From Denitrobaculum sp965225735 (GTDB taxonomy: Bacteria; Pseudomonadota; Alphaproteobacteria; Kiloniellales; Kiloniellaceae): 64,000 nucleotides of DNA. Position numbers and translations under genes: made by a program. Under the pieces are notes generated by a model. That model was not told where the DNA came from. It did not search any database and was given only the letters and a program-made list of their open reading frames with translations. The number at the start of each line of letters is the position of its first letter. Positions within the stretch are counted from its first letter, which is position 1. The stretch spans positions 1 through 64,000 of the forward strand of contig CBDDBN010000029.1 in NCBI GenBank assembly GCA_965225735.1, in the 5' to 3' direction. This document shows, in pieces, positions 8,637 to 20,761 of the stretch.

Positions 8637-9716
8637 TTACCGGTTTGCCGAGAAGGTAAAGGCGCGCTGCAGCGCATACATCAACCGGTCAAGCATGAAG
8701 CCGATCAGGCCGATGGTCAGAACAGCGACCATGATCTTGGCCAGCGACTGTGAAGAGCCGTTCTGAAACTCATCCCAGATGAACTTTCCCAGGCCTGGGT
8801 TCTGCGCCAGCATTTCCGCGGCGATCAGAACCATCCAGCCCACGCCCAGCGATAGCCGCAACCCGGTGAAGATCAGGGGAAGTGCGGACGGCATCACGAC
8901 CTTGGTGATGGTTTTATGCGTTGGCAGCTGCAATACACGGCCGACATTCATCAAATCTTTGTCGACGGACAAAACACCCAGCGCGGTGTTGACCAGGGTC
9001 GGCCAGAGCGAACAGAGCGTCACAGTGACGGCCGAGATCAGCATGGATTTCGGAAGCAGATCGGTAGTGTCCACATAGAGAGCCGAAACCACCATGGTCA
9101 CGATCGGCAGCCAGGCCAACGGCGAGACCGGTTTGAAGATCTGGATCAGTGGATTGATGGCGCCGTTGAAGGTCTTGGACAGGCCCGATGCGACGCCGAT
9201 GGGAACAGCGATGACGGTGGCGATCACAAATCCCAGCCCAACGGTGAAGAGCGACGTCAAGATCTGGTCGAGGTAAGTCGGCTTACCCGTATAGTTGCGG
9301 TGCTTGACCTTGTCGGCCTTCCCCGCCGCCACGAGCTTCGCGTTGCGGACTTCCTGGCGTTCGTAAAAGGCCGCGGCCTTTTCGCGCTCGCGCAGATGAT
9401 CCTCCCAGAGGTTACCCGCCTGCTCCCAGACCTGCGCCGGACCGGGGATAGCGCCGAGTGAAGTTTGCACCTGCGGCGCAAGACTGCTCCAGGCCATCAG
9501 GAAGAGGCCGATACCCAGGAGCGGCACGACCAATACACGGGTCAGTTCGCCCAGCTGTTCGCGCGGATTGTCGCCGGCGAGCATTTTCAGAACCGGTGTC
9601 AGCCAGGAAAAGCCAAGAGCTTCCAGCCAGACGCTGGCCCGGTTGATGGCGGAAAAGAACCGCTCACGCGCCACACTGCTTTGTGCTGATTCGACGGCGT
9701 CTGTCGCGTTGGCCAT
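8637..9716 (-). CDS. nrtB: Nitrate ABC transporter permease
   Basis: This inner-membrane channel subunit takes nitrate from NrtA to the cytoplasm. The 359-aa protein has a cytoplasmic N-terminal extension, one membrane segment near residue 65-85, a charged loop of ~70 residues, and then the usual BPD_transp_1 block of about five helices. The ATPase-docking loop lies in the last third (MPSALPLIFTGLRLSLGVGWMVLIAAEML). It lies between nrtA and the ATPase gene, 10 bases before the latter. The length is above that of simple taurine/nitrate permeases (~270 aa) because of the N-terminal part. Confidence 0.92.
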   Translation of the reverse strand: MANATDAVESAQSSVARERFFSAINRASVWLEALGFSWLTPVLKMLAGDNPREQLGELTRVLVVPLLGIGLFLMAWSSLAPQVQTSLGAIPGPAQVWEQAGNLWEDHLREREKAAAFYERQEVRNAKLVAAGKADKVKHRNYTGKPTYLDQILTSLFTVGLGFVIATVIAVPIGVASGLSKTFNGAINPLIQIFKPVSPLAWLPIVTMVVSALYVDTTDLLPKSMLISAVTVTLCSLWPTLVNTALGVLSVDKDLMNVGRVLQLPTHKTITKVVMPSALPLIFTGLRLSLGVGWMVLIAAEMLAQNPGLGKFIWDEFQNGSSQSLAKIMVAVLTIGLIGFMLDRLMYALQRAFTFSANR

Positions 9717-9754
9717 AAAGCTTATCCTCGAGTCTTTCAGTTTTGCTTAGTTTC

Positions 9755-9781
9755 GGCTGGCCGGGATAAACCCGGCCAGCC
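9755..9781 (-). terminator. Perfect 11-bp stem-loop between nrtA and nrtB
   Basis: GGCTGGCCGGG and CCCGGCCAGCC flank a 5-base loop. On the transcribed strand no run of U follows, so it is unlikely to stop transcription fully. It more likely blocks 3' decay of the nrtA message or attenuates readthrough, so the binding protein outnumbers the membrane subunits. This role is inferred. Confidence 0.7.
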
Positions 9782-9804
9782 TTTGTTTGCCTGCGCGACG
9801 CCGG

Positions 9805-11196
9805 TCAGCCGCCGACGAGCTTGTTACCAGCCACGACCTGATTGGATTTCAAGCCAATCGAAAGAGAGTCGATGTAGGCGTTTGGCTGCTTCCCGTCGTA
9901 GGCGATGCCGTCGATGATGTCCTCGGCCGGCGTTGGCGCGCGGTAGCCATCGCTGTCCCAAGGAAAGTCCGCTTCGCTCACGTGCCCTTCCTCAACGAGC
10001 ATCCGAGCCGCCTTGAGATAGATATCCGGCAGGTAAACCGACTTCGCGGTTTCGTCGTACCAGGCATCGTCCTTATGTTCGGCGATCTGTCCCCAGCGGC
10101 GCATTTGGGTGAGATACCAAACGGCATCCGAGTAGTAGGGGTAGGTTGCGAAATAGCGGTAGAAGACGTTGAAATCCGGCACCGGACGCTTGTCGCCCTT
10201 TTCATACTCGAAGGTACCGGTCATGGAATTGGCGATGACCTCGGCATCGGCCCCGACGTACTCGGAGCGGGCTAGGATCTCGACGGCCTCTGCGCGGTTG
10301 GCGTTGTCGTTTTCGTCCAGCCATTTCGCTGCCCGGATCAGGGCTTTTGTCAGCGCCAGGGTCGTGTTGGGGTTCTCTTCCGTGAAGGCTTTGGTCAAAC
10401 CGAAGACCTTTTCCGGATTGTTCTTCCAGATCTCATAGTCCGTGATGACCGGTACGCCGATGCCTTTGAAGACGGCCTGCTGATTCCAAGGCTCACCCAC
10501 GCAGTAACCATGGATCGTGCCGGCTTCCAGCGTTGCCGGCATCTGCGGCGGCGGCGTTACGGAGAGCAGAGCATCCGCCTGGATCTGTCCCGAAACGTCG
10601 GTCTCGGAATAGTAACCCGGGTGGATATCGCCAGATGCAAGCCAATAGCGGAGCTCGTAGTTGTGGGTCGAGACCGGAAAGACCATACCCATATTGAAAG
10701 GCTTGCCCTCTGCCTTGAACTGCTCGACGACGGGCTTCAACGCATCGGCCTTGATGGGATGGACCGGCTTACCGTCCTCGTGGGGAATGTGTTCCTTCAT
10801 CATCGCCCAGACTTCGTTCGAAACGGTGATACCGTTGCCGTTCAAGTCCATGGAAAAGGGCGTGACGATGTGCGCCTTGGTGCCAAAGCCAATGGTGGCC
10901 GCCAGCGGCTGACCGGCCAGCATATGGGCACCATCGAGCTCGCCGGTAATGACCCGGTCCAGCAAAACTTTCCAGTTCGCCTGCGGCTCGAGCGTCACGA
11001 ACAGGCCTTCGTCTTCGAAAAAGCCTTTTTCATAGGCAATCGCCAGGGGCGCCATATCGGTCAGCTTGATGAAGCCGAACTTGAGTTCGTCCTTCTCGAC
11101 ATCGAGGATTTCCGCCTGCGCGGGGGTGACGGCCGCAAGCGTGGCTGCGAGACCAGCTGCAGCCAGCGCTCTAATTCTTCTGGTGAATGACAACAT
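9805..11196 (-). CDS. nrtA: Nitrate-binding protein of the ABC transporter
   Basis: This periplasmic receptor delivers nitrate/nitrite to NrtB. The 463-aa protein starts MLSFTRRIRALAAAG and has a hydrophobic stretch and a cleavage site after TPAQA. The RR pair might allow Tat export, but the motif is incomplete. The mature part begins with KFGFIKLTDMAPLAIAYEKGFFEDEGL, the CmpA/NrtA-family opening, and contains HGYCVGEPWNQQAV, typical of nitrate-binding members. AGGAG lies five bases before the ATG at 11196. It is the first gene after the regulated leader and is followed by a strong stem-loop. Confidence 0.94.
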   Translation of the reverse strand: MLSFTRRIRALAAAGLAATLAAVTPAQAEILDVEKDELKFGFIKLTDMAPLAIAYEKGFFEDEGLFVTLEPQANWKVLLDRVITGELDGAHMLAGQPLAATIGFGTKAHIVTPFSMDLNGNGITVSNEVWAMMKEHIPHEDGKPVHPIKADALKPVVEQFKAEGKPFNMGMVFPVSTHNYELRYWLASGDIHPGYYSETDVSGQIQADALLSVTPPPQMPATLEAGTIHGYCVGEPWNQQAVFKGIGVPVITDYEIWKNNPEKVFGLTKAFTEENPNTTLALTKALIRAAKWLDENDNANRAEAVEILARSEYVGADAEVIANSMTGTFEYEKGDKRPVPDFNVFYRYFATYPYYSDAVWYLTQMRRWGQIAEHKDDAWYDETAKSVYLPDIYLKAARMLVEEGHVSEADFPWDSDGYRAPTPAEDIIDGIAYDGKQPNAYIDSLSIGLKSNQVVAGNKLVGG

Positions 11197-11250
11197 CTCA
11201 TCTCCTGTCCTGCTGGCGTTCTTGAGGACGCCCGGCAATCCCGTTGAAAC

Positions 11251-11316
11251 AAAAAACCGCCAAACCAGTCAGCGCATTCCCGGGAGGAAGGGGGGAATAC
11301 GAAACCAGTTTGGCGG
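11251..11316 (-). terminator. Intrinsic terminator in the nas leader
   Basis: On the minus strand, CCGCCAAAC (11316-11308) pairs with GTTTGGCGG (11265-11257), and TTTTTTG follows immediately. Inside the loop, ATTCCC and GGGAAT extend the hairpin. It lies ~55 bases before the nrtA ATG and after the two ANTAR-type hairpins, the position expected of a terminator that NasT must overcome. Confidence 0.85.
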
Positions 11317-11327
11317 CTTTGCCTGAT

Positions 11328-11370
11328 GCGCCCGGCGTTGGACGCGTATCTCATGTTCCAGCTGTGGAAC
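11328..11370 (-). promoter_or_regulatory. ANTAR-target RNA: two hexaloop hairpins (NasT antitermination site)
   Basis: On the transcribed strand the first hairpin is GTTCC-ACAGCT-GGAAC (11370-11355). The second is GCGTCC-AACGCC-GGGCGC (11345-11328, with one G-U pair). Both loops are six bases with A at position 1 and G at position 4, the known requirement for ANTAR-protein targets. A 9-base linker separates the stems, and the terminator hairpin begins 11 bases further on. With nasS/nasT directly upstream, this is very probably where NasT binds to allow readthrough when nitrate or nitrite releases it from NasS. Confidence 0.88.
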
Positions 11371-11381
11371 CGCTATTATAT

Positions 11382-11400
11382 CAGCAGATTCCGTGCCAAC
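11382..11400 (-). promoter_or_regulatory. Sigma-54-type promoter of the nas operon
   Basis: The minus strand reads TTGGCACGGAATCTGCT, a GG-N10-GC arrangement close to the sigma-54 consensus TGGCACG-N4-TTGCW. It puts the transcription start near 11372, directly before the first ANTAR hairpin. An overlapping TGATATAAT could serve as an extended -10 for the main sigma factor, so the choice is not certain. Half-sites TGCAC (11488-11492) and GTGCA (11520-11524) lie ~130 bases upstream, where NtrC might bind. Confidence 0.65.
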
Positions 11401-11557
11401 TCGGAGATGCGAAGTGGTTTTTGTTTAAATTCAGATAGTTAGAAGATAGCGAGAGAGAAGAGCGTTCCACTTTCATCGTTTCGCAACTGCACAATAGGCA
11501 ACCGCAGTGATGATTTTTTGTGCATCGCAACAAGATTCAGCAGAATAAGGGGCTGGC

Positions 11558-12787
11558 TTAAACCCGCTGTTCCCTGACATAGCTTTCGATCTGATCCGGA
11601 TCGAAGATCCGATCATCGAAAAAGCCATCGGGGCCGAGAACCAGGCTGCCGTCCGACGAGCCCACATGGGTTGGCATTTTAAGCGCGCCCTCAACCTTTG
11701 AGTTGGCAGCGGGCACCGCTTCGCCCAGTGGCGCGATCGACGCGCGATAGAGATCCGGCCGGTAAACCTGGGTCACGCGCGCAACGCTCTCGGGTTTCCA
11801 GTCGGCGTGCCCCCAACGCACCATCTGGCTGTAGAACCAAAGGGCATGGCTTTGCCAGGGAAAGGTCGCGGCTTTATCAAAAGGCACGAAGAAGTCTTGA
11901 ACCGAAGCGATTTTGTCGCCCTGATAGCGCAACTTGCCCTGGAGGGCCGGGAGGATCACGGCTGGATCTTGTCCGATATAGTCTTCGCGCGCCAAGATCG
12001 CGGCGAGTTCTTCCTGGTTTTCAGATTGGCCACACCAGCCCGCAGAGCGATAGAGCGCCCGTAAAACCGCTGTTAGAGCCGTCTGCTGTGCGTTCGCGAA
12101 CTCCGACGAAACCGCGAGCACCTTTTCGGGGCTTGAGCGCCAGATCGAAGATTTGGTCGTGACGATAACGCCGGCGCCCAAAGCCACGGCAAGACTGTTC
12201 CAGGGTTCCCCGACGCAGAAGCCGTCAATCCGTCCTGACTGGAGCGCATCCGCCATCAGCGGCGGCGGAACGACAACGATCCGCAAGTCCTTTTCCGGAT
12301 CGATGCCACCAGCGGCAAGCCAATAGCGCAGATCGTAGTTATGCGCCGAAAAAGGATGGACAACGGCAAAGCTCAAGGGCTTCCCGCCCTTTGCGTTGTG
12401 ACGTCGCACAACCTCCGCCAAGCGATTGATATTTAAGGCCGCATCAAGGTTCGATAGGCCGCTGTCACGCCCCATCTCCTCGGCAAGACGGCAAGAAACC
12501 GTGACGGCGTTGCCGCCGAGACCAAGCGCCATGGGCGCCACGACATCAAGCTGCAGCGGAAACAAACCCAGACAGGCAGCAACCGGCATCGGACCCAGCA
12601 TATGCGCCATCTGAAAATGACCGACCGCCATCCGATCACGAATGTTCGCCCAGGAGGTTTCGCGGATCAGCGTGAGATCGATCGCTTCCGCCTCGGCAAA
12701 ACCCTTTTCCCGGGCGACGACGAGAATCGATGAATCCAAAAGCGGTAGAAACCCGGCGCGAATCTCCTGTAAACCAGCCCCGGACAT
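11558..12787 (-). CDS. nasS: Nitrate sensor protein, NrtA-like and cytoplasmic
   Basis: NasS holds the antiterminator NasT inactive until it binds nitrate or nitrite. The 409-aa protein is a CmpA/NrtA-family binding protein (IRAGFLPLLDSSILVVAREKGF ... DGFCVGEPWNSLAV) but has no signal peptide: it starts MSGAGLQEIRAG, which fits a cytoplasmic sensor. It begins three bases after nasT, so the pair is coupled. The nas operon leader follows it on the same strand, with ~360 bases between nasS and nrtA. Confidence 0.9.
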   Translation of the reverse strand: MSGAGLQEIRAGFLPLLDSSILVVAREKGFAEAEAIDLTLIRETSWANIRDRMAVGHFQMAHMLGPMPVAACLGLFPLQLDVVAPMALGLGGNAVTVSCRLAEEMGRDSGLSNLDAALNINRLAEVVRRHNAKGGKPLSFAVVHPFSAHNYDLRYWLAAGGIDPEKDLRIVVVPPPLMADALQSGRIDGFCVGEPWNSLAVALGAGVIVTTKSSIWRSSPEKVLAVSSEFANAQQTALTAVLRALYRSAGWCGQSENQEELAAILAREDYIGQDPAVILPALQGKLRYQGDKIASVQDFFVPFDKAATFPWQSHALWFYSQMVRWGHADWKPESVARVTQVYRPDLYRASIAPLGEAVPAANSKVEGALKMPTHVGSSDGSLVLGPDGFFDDRIFDPDQIESYVREQRV

Positions 12788-12790
12788 CCC

Positions 12791-13387
12791 TCAGCTCTCC
12801 GGATCGAGCAGGCTGGAAGCGGTTACCAGACTTTGTGCGATTTCGGATATGCGCCGGTTCTGGTTCATTGCCGTTTTGCGCAACAGCACATGGGCCTCTT
12901 CTTCGCCAATTCCTTTGCTTCGCATGAGAATTCCTTTCGCCCTCTCGATCAGCTTCCGTTCGGCCAGCGCACTGCGCGCCGCGTCCAGCTCCCGTTCCAT
13001 GCGGGAAAAGGCGTTAAAGCGGCTGATCGCCATATCAAGGATAGGTTTGACCCGTTCCTGCCGCAGGCCATCAACGACATAGGCCGAAACGCCGGCTTCC
13101 ACCGCCGCCTCGATCGATGCCTGATCGGAACGGTCAACGAACATTGCAATCGGTCGCTTAACAACGCGAGAGAGTTGAAACATGCTCTCCAGCATGTCCC
13201 GGTTGGGATTCTCCAGATCGATGACAATGACATCGGGTTCAAGGTCGCCGATACGTTGCGCGATGCCATTCACGTCGTTCACCAGCGTCACCTGGTCATG
13301 ACCGGCATCCCGCAGACCTGCTTCGATTATAGAAGCCCGGATGTGGTTTTCATCGATCACAAGTACGGAAAGCTGCGCGCGACACAT
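12791..13387 (-). CDS. nasT: Transcription antiterminator with receiver-like and ANTAR domains
   Basis: This is the RNA-binding partner of NasS. Residues ~5-120 form a response-regulator-like domain (LSVLVIDENHIRASIIEAGL ... DVIVIDLENPNRD). The C-terminal ~60 residues are an ANTAR three-helix domain (RKLIERAKGILMRSKGIGEEEAHVLLRKTAM). ATG 13387 was chosen because homology to receiver domains begins just after it; an upstream in-frame start would add an unlikely 36-residue tail. The ribosome site is weak. The matching two-hairpin RNA target is seen upstream of nrtA. Confidence 0.92.
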   Translation of the reverse strand: MCRAQLSVLVIDENHIRASIIEAGLRDAGHDQVTLVNDVNGIAQRIGDLEPDVIVIDLENPNRDMLESMFQLSRVVKRPIAMFVDRSDQASIEAAVEAGVSAYVVDGLRQERVKPILDMAISRFNAFSRMERELDAARSALAERKLIERAKGILMRSKGIGEEEAHVLLRKTAMNQNRRISEIAQSLVTASSLLDPES

Positions 13388-13511
13388 GCCTTTATTGTGC
13401 GTATGCGAAAAAATTGTGCAATGCAAAAAAATGCTTGTTGTTAGAGCCCGGGATTCGGTAGCGTTCAGCCGGCGCAACACAAGAGTCTTTATCAAAGAAT
13501 GTCAGTGACGG

Positions 13512-14081
13512 TCAGCTTCCAACAGTCAGGTCGTCACGGATATGAGAGATCTTCTTGTCGATTGCCCGGCGTAATTGAAACCTCGCCCAGGGACGAAAGA
13601 AAAACCGTGTGACCGGGCTGATGCCCTCCATCCGGATCGTAGCGACCGAATAGGTGAGTCTCGTGCTTGACGGTCCGAGCGACTCAAGTTCGATAAGCTG
13701 GCGATGATCCGGCGTACGTTTGGCGCCGGCGCTATCGTCGATGTTCAACTCAGCGATGGATTGGCATTCGAGCGGCTCCCAGTCCATGACGATACCAACG
13801 AACCGCTGGTCCGGCATCGGCCAGGGTATGATCGGATTGTTGGTGTGGAGCATCTCAAAGTAGGTGCCAAGGCCACCTGCGTCGTTCATGTCCACAATCT
13901 CGTTGTGGAAAGCATCGGCCTCCCAATGCCGCGGATCTTTGATCACCCGCCAGACGTCCTCGGTGGCATGTGGAAGAAGAAGGGACCGCCGAGCCATAAC
14001 CTCAAGTCCGGGATTCTCGGTCACCCGCCTGCGCGCCTCCGCGGCCCAATAGGCCGACCGCTCGCCCGCTTCCGTGGACAT
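13512..14081 (-). CDS. SRPBCC-family protein of unknown function
   Basis: The 189-aa protein has the look of a START/polyketide-cyclase-like fold: RRSLLLPHATEDVWRVIKDPRHWEADAF near the N-terminal third, then alternating strands and a C-terminal helix (RFQLRRAIDKKISHIRDDL). Such proteins bind small hydrophobic ligands, but no catalytic residues can be named. AAGGAG seven bases before the ATG at 14081 fixes the start. It is co-oriented with nasT, 124 bases upstream, and may or may not belong to that unit. Confidence 0.7.
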   Translation of the reverse strand: MSTEAGERSAYWAAEARRRVTENPGLEVMARRSLLLPHATEDVWRVIKDPRHWEADAFHNEIVDMNDAGGLGTYFEMLHTNNPIIPWPMPDQRFVGIVMDWEPLECQSIAELNIDDSAGAKRTPDHRQLIELESLGPSSTRLTYSVATIRMEGISPVTRFFFRPWARFQLRRAIDKKISHIRDDLTVGS

Positions 14082-14217
14082 CACACCGCTCCTTACTCTG
14101 CTCAGTAGCGATAGTCGCCGCTTCGGCCCTGCCTCCGCGTCCCGTAATGCTATATAGGTGGTCCGGAACTCACGGAAACCCAGAGCAGGCGTCCCTACTG
14201 ACGGCGCGGCCCGAGAC

Positions 14218-14244
14218 GCAAAAAAGCCATCTGGTGGATGGCTT
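14218..14244 (-). terminator. Intrinsic terminator downstream of the rrn operon
   Basis: On the minus strand AAGCCATC-CACCA-GATGGCTT is followed by TTTTG, giving an 8-bp stem and U-run. It lies after the tRNA-fMet gene and a second, stronger hairpin. Confidence 0.8.
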
Positions 14245-14280
14245 CTCCCTCCGGGGGATCTTCGGCGTGCTTTGCATAGC

Positions 14281-14308
14281 AAAAAGACCTGGGTGGCCAG
14301 GTCTTTTT
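14281..14308. terminator. Bidirectional terminator after tRNA-fMet
   Basis: AAAAAGACCTGG and CCAGGTCTTTTT form a perfect 12-bp stem with a 4-base loop, A-run on one side and T-run on the other. It begins ~20 bases past the tRNA 3' end and works as the main rrn terminator. Confidence 0.88.
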
Positions 14309-14328
14309 GCAGCGTCGCATCGCCTTGA

Positions 14329-14405
<77 letters not shown>

Positions 14406-14487
14406 TGAATAGTTTTTTGGCTGTTTTTTTGATTTTGAGTGGGGGGTTTTGTGAGTTTCTGTTTGTTGATTTATCCGCGCTTGGAAG

Positions 14488-14604
14488 ACCTGGCAGCGAC
14501 CTACTCTCCCACACCTTAAGATGCAGTACCATTGGCGCTGAGGGATTTCACGGCCGAGTTCGGGATGGGATCGGGTGTTGGGGCCCTCGCCATAGCCACC
14601 AGGT
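14488..14604 (-). rRNA. rrf: 5S ribosomal RNA
   Basis: The ends ACCTGGTGGCTATGGCGAGG and GGTCGCTGCCAGGT pair as in bacterial 5S. The internal CCCGATCCCATCCCGAACTC is the conserved loop region. The length is ~117 bases, between 23S and tRNA-fMet. Confidence 0.95.
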
Positions 14605-14773
14605 CGTCGAAACGCGGATTATCTGGTCTGATATCGATATTGAGTTGTTGCACGCTGGGCTTATCGCTGCGCGTGGCGTTTTGCGTATCGCCTTAAAGTA
14701 AGGCGTCGTGTTTTGTCTCTTGTTAAGAGACGCTTGGTGTCAGATCAGGCAATAGCCTGACGTGACGGGTGTT

Positions 14774-17513
<2,740 letters not shown>

Positions 17514-17829
17514 CAACAAAATCCCGTCACGCGCAGGGACAAACCCAACACGTGCAACGGTTCAGATCGATATCAAGACCAGATAAGAACCTCGTCGCTC
17601 CAGAACCTGTCCAAAAGACAGCTCCAGAGCCAAAAGCTCTTATCAACAAACAGATTCACAATGTTAAACAGCCGAACCGCAGCCCATCGCATTCACAACA
17701 GACCGCGCTTCAATCTCGCCTGCCAGCGCAAAACGCCGGCAGGGAAAATTCGAATACCGCCCTGACATAAGGGCGATCTCCTCAACGAAAGACCTGGTTC
17801 TTTCCAACCTCTCAACAGCACAAAATCTT
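17514..17829 (-). other. Spacer between tRNA-Ala and 23S rRNA
   Basis: The 316-base transcribed spacer holds no gene. It contributes the 5' strand of the 23S processing stem at its downstream end. No further tRNA or recognisable element was seen. Confidence 0.7.
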
Positions 17830-17905
17830 TGGTGGAGGCGGACGGGATCGAACCGACGACCTGAAGCTTGCAAAGCTACCGCTCTCCCAACTGAGCTACG
17901 CCCCC
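17830..17905 (-). tRNA. tRNA-Ala (TGC anticodon)
   Basis: The 76-base cloverleaf starts GGGGGCGTAGCTCAG, has the anticodon loop CTTTGCAAG and T-arm GGTTCGATCC, and encodes CCA. It lies in the 16S-23S spacer, after tRNA-Ile. Confidence 0.96.
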
Positions 17906-17981
17906 TCAAAGATCGATATGCAGGACCGCAAAAAAACCCAACGCGGGAAGGGTTGGTGTGGCGGCACCCCGCAAAATAAAG

Positions 17982-18058
17982 TGGTGGGCCGAGGAGGACT
18001 TGAACCTCCGACCTCACGCTTATCAAGCGCGCGCTCTAACCAGCTGAGCTACCAGCCC
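17982..18058 (-). tRNA. tRNA-Ile (GAT anticodon)
   Basis: The 77-base cloverleaf starts GGGCTGGTAGCTCAG, has anticodon loop CTTGATAAG and T-arm GGTTCAAGTCC, and encodes CCA. It is the first tRNA after 16S. Confidence 0.96.
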
Positions 18059-18235
18059 CCTCGCGAAGTCCGAAATAGCACCTCTCTTGAGAGAAACAAA
18101 TCCGGACCCGGATTTCGGGAAATCAGGCGTCTTTCGTTAAGGAAGGGATACGTGGTCGGCGATCCGCAAGAATGCCGATCTTCTGATAAGTGACGTCCCG
18201 GAAAGAAACACATGAGATGCTTCTCTCGTACGGAC

Positions 18236-19732
<1,497 letters not shown>

Positions 19733-20140
19733 GACCTCAGTCCATCAAATCCCAGCCAAAAACCAGAACCAGACAGACCAATAAAAAAGGCTCCTACACT
19801 CTACGCATAGTCTTGTAAGCCAAGATGCGCAAAACATAGGCCCTATAAGTGAAAACCAAACATCCTCACTCAAAGACCGCCGACCGCGCATCCCTTCCAA
19901 ATTTCAATATCAACAATGTCAAAGAACAGGCGAAAACCGGACCGAGCCCGACCCTCGCGCAACCTCGGTTTTATCCGAAGTCACAACCAAACCTACCGAA
20001 TCTTTCCGGTGAAGTAAGGCCGAAGATATTAGCGACAACAAACCCTCTGTGCAACTGTTACCAGGTGCACCTGGAGAAGTTCGTTGTTTTGGATGGCCAG
20101 CGCGTGATCCACCGAGGTGTCTGCGTCGCTGACGAGGGGG
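19733..20140 (-). other. rrn leader region
   Basis: This is the ~410-base transcribed leader between the promoter and 16S. It codes for no protein. A boxA antitermination element lies inside it. The rest is low-complexity, C/A-rich on the plus strand, with no other recognised signal. Confidence 0.75.
19917..19928 (-). promoter_or_regulatory. boxA antitermination element of the rrn leader
   Basis: The transcribed strand reads TGTTCTTTGACA, one base from the boxA consensus TGCTCTTTNACA. It is the expected loading site for NusB/S10 in the leader. Confidence 0.75.
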
Positions 20141-20198
20141 TATATAGGCCCTCAGCTTCGGGCTGTCCAGCAGGAAAATGAAAAAAGATTATCTTTTT
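20141..20198 (-). promoter_or_regulatory. rrn promoter with A/T-rich upstream element
   Basis: On the minus strand TGGACA (20169-20164) and TATATA (20146-20141) are exactly 17 bases apart. The start region after the -10 is CCCCCTCG, a G+C-rich discriminator of the kind linked to stringent control. Just upstream, AAAAAAGA-TTA-TCTTTTTT (20177-20198) is an A/T tract placed like an UP element. Confidence 0.8.
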
Positions 20199-20253
20199 TT
20201 TCGCGCCCCAGAACTGGCCTTAAAAGCAGTCCAGCGACAGCCCCGTATTCCGC

Positions 20254-20676
20254 CTAGATTAAGCCTAACTCCTTGAGTTCGGCGCGCATTTCCTCAGGCA
20301 TATCGGCAATTCCCTCAGGCGCATCGGACAGATCGAGCGGCGCATCCTCTGGTTTTAGATAGCGCCAGCCCTGGAAAGGCCGATGCGGGCGGTTGACCGT
20401 GCGGTGCAGCTCCTGCTCCAGGATCAGACGGGCGAAGCGCTGGCCTTCCTGATCATGCACCGTCTCGATATCCAATAAACGCTGACGGCAGCGCACCTGC
20501 CCGCGAATGATCCAGTAGATCGAGCCGCCATCGAGCAGCTCCTCCGCCCGGCGCGGCATCATGCGGGTCTGATGAAAGATCTGTCCGAGTTGCTTCAAAC
20601 GCCCGGCCTGCCAGGCACGCAGAGAATCCACGGATTCGCTCCCGACGGAGAGTTTGATCAGATGCAGCTTACTCAC
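20254..20676 (-). CDS. DUF1489 family protein
   Basis: The 140-aa protein matches the DUF1489 family found widely in alphaproteobacteria (VHLIKL-type start, GGSIYWIIRGQVRCRQRLLDIE, RPHRPFQGWRYLKPEDAPLDL). No function is established for the family, and no catalytic motif can be named here. It starts with GTG and lies 85 bases after the HMG-CoA lyase gene, as the last gene before the rrn promoter. Whether it is part of the leucine operon is unclear. Confidence 0.85.
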   Translation of the reverse strand: MSKLHLIKLSVGSESVDSLRAWQAGRLKQLGQIFHQTRMMPRRAEELLDGGSIYWIIRGQVRCRQRLLDIETVHDQEGQRFARLILEQELHRTVNRPHRPFQGWRYLKPEDAPLDLSDAPEGIADMPEEMRAELKELGLI

Positions 20677-20761
20677 GAAATGGATGCTCCAAACCCTTCA
20701 CTCATTTCCCTGGCCCACGCTCTCAAACCTCATCATGGATCTTCCGGTTTAGCTTTCCGGT

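Noticed and set aside
9805..11196. nrtA as a clear Tat substrate
   Set aside because: The RR pair in FTRRIRAL lacks the full S/T-RR-x-F-L-K motif. Export by Sec is equally possible.
11488..11524. NtrC enhancer site upstream of the nas promoter
   Set aside because: TGCAC and GTGCA are present but 27 bases apart, not the ~7 of a real NtrC dyad. They are mentioned only as half-sites.
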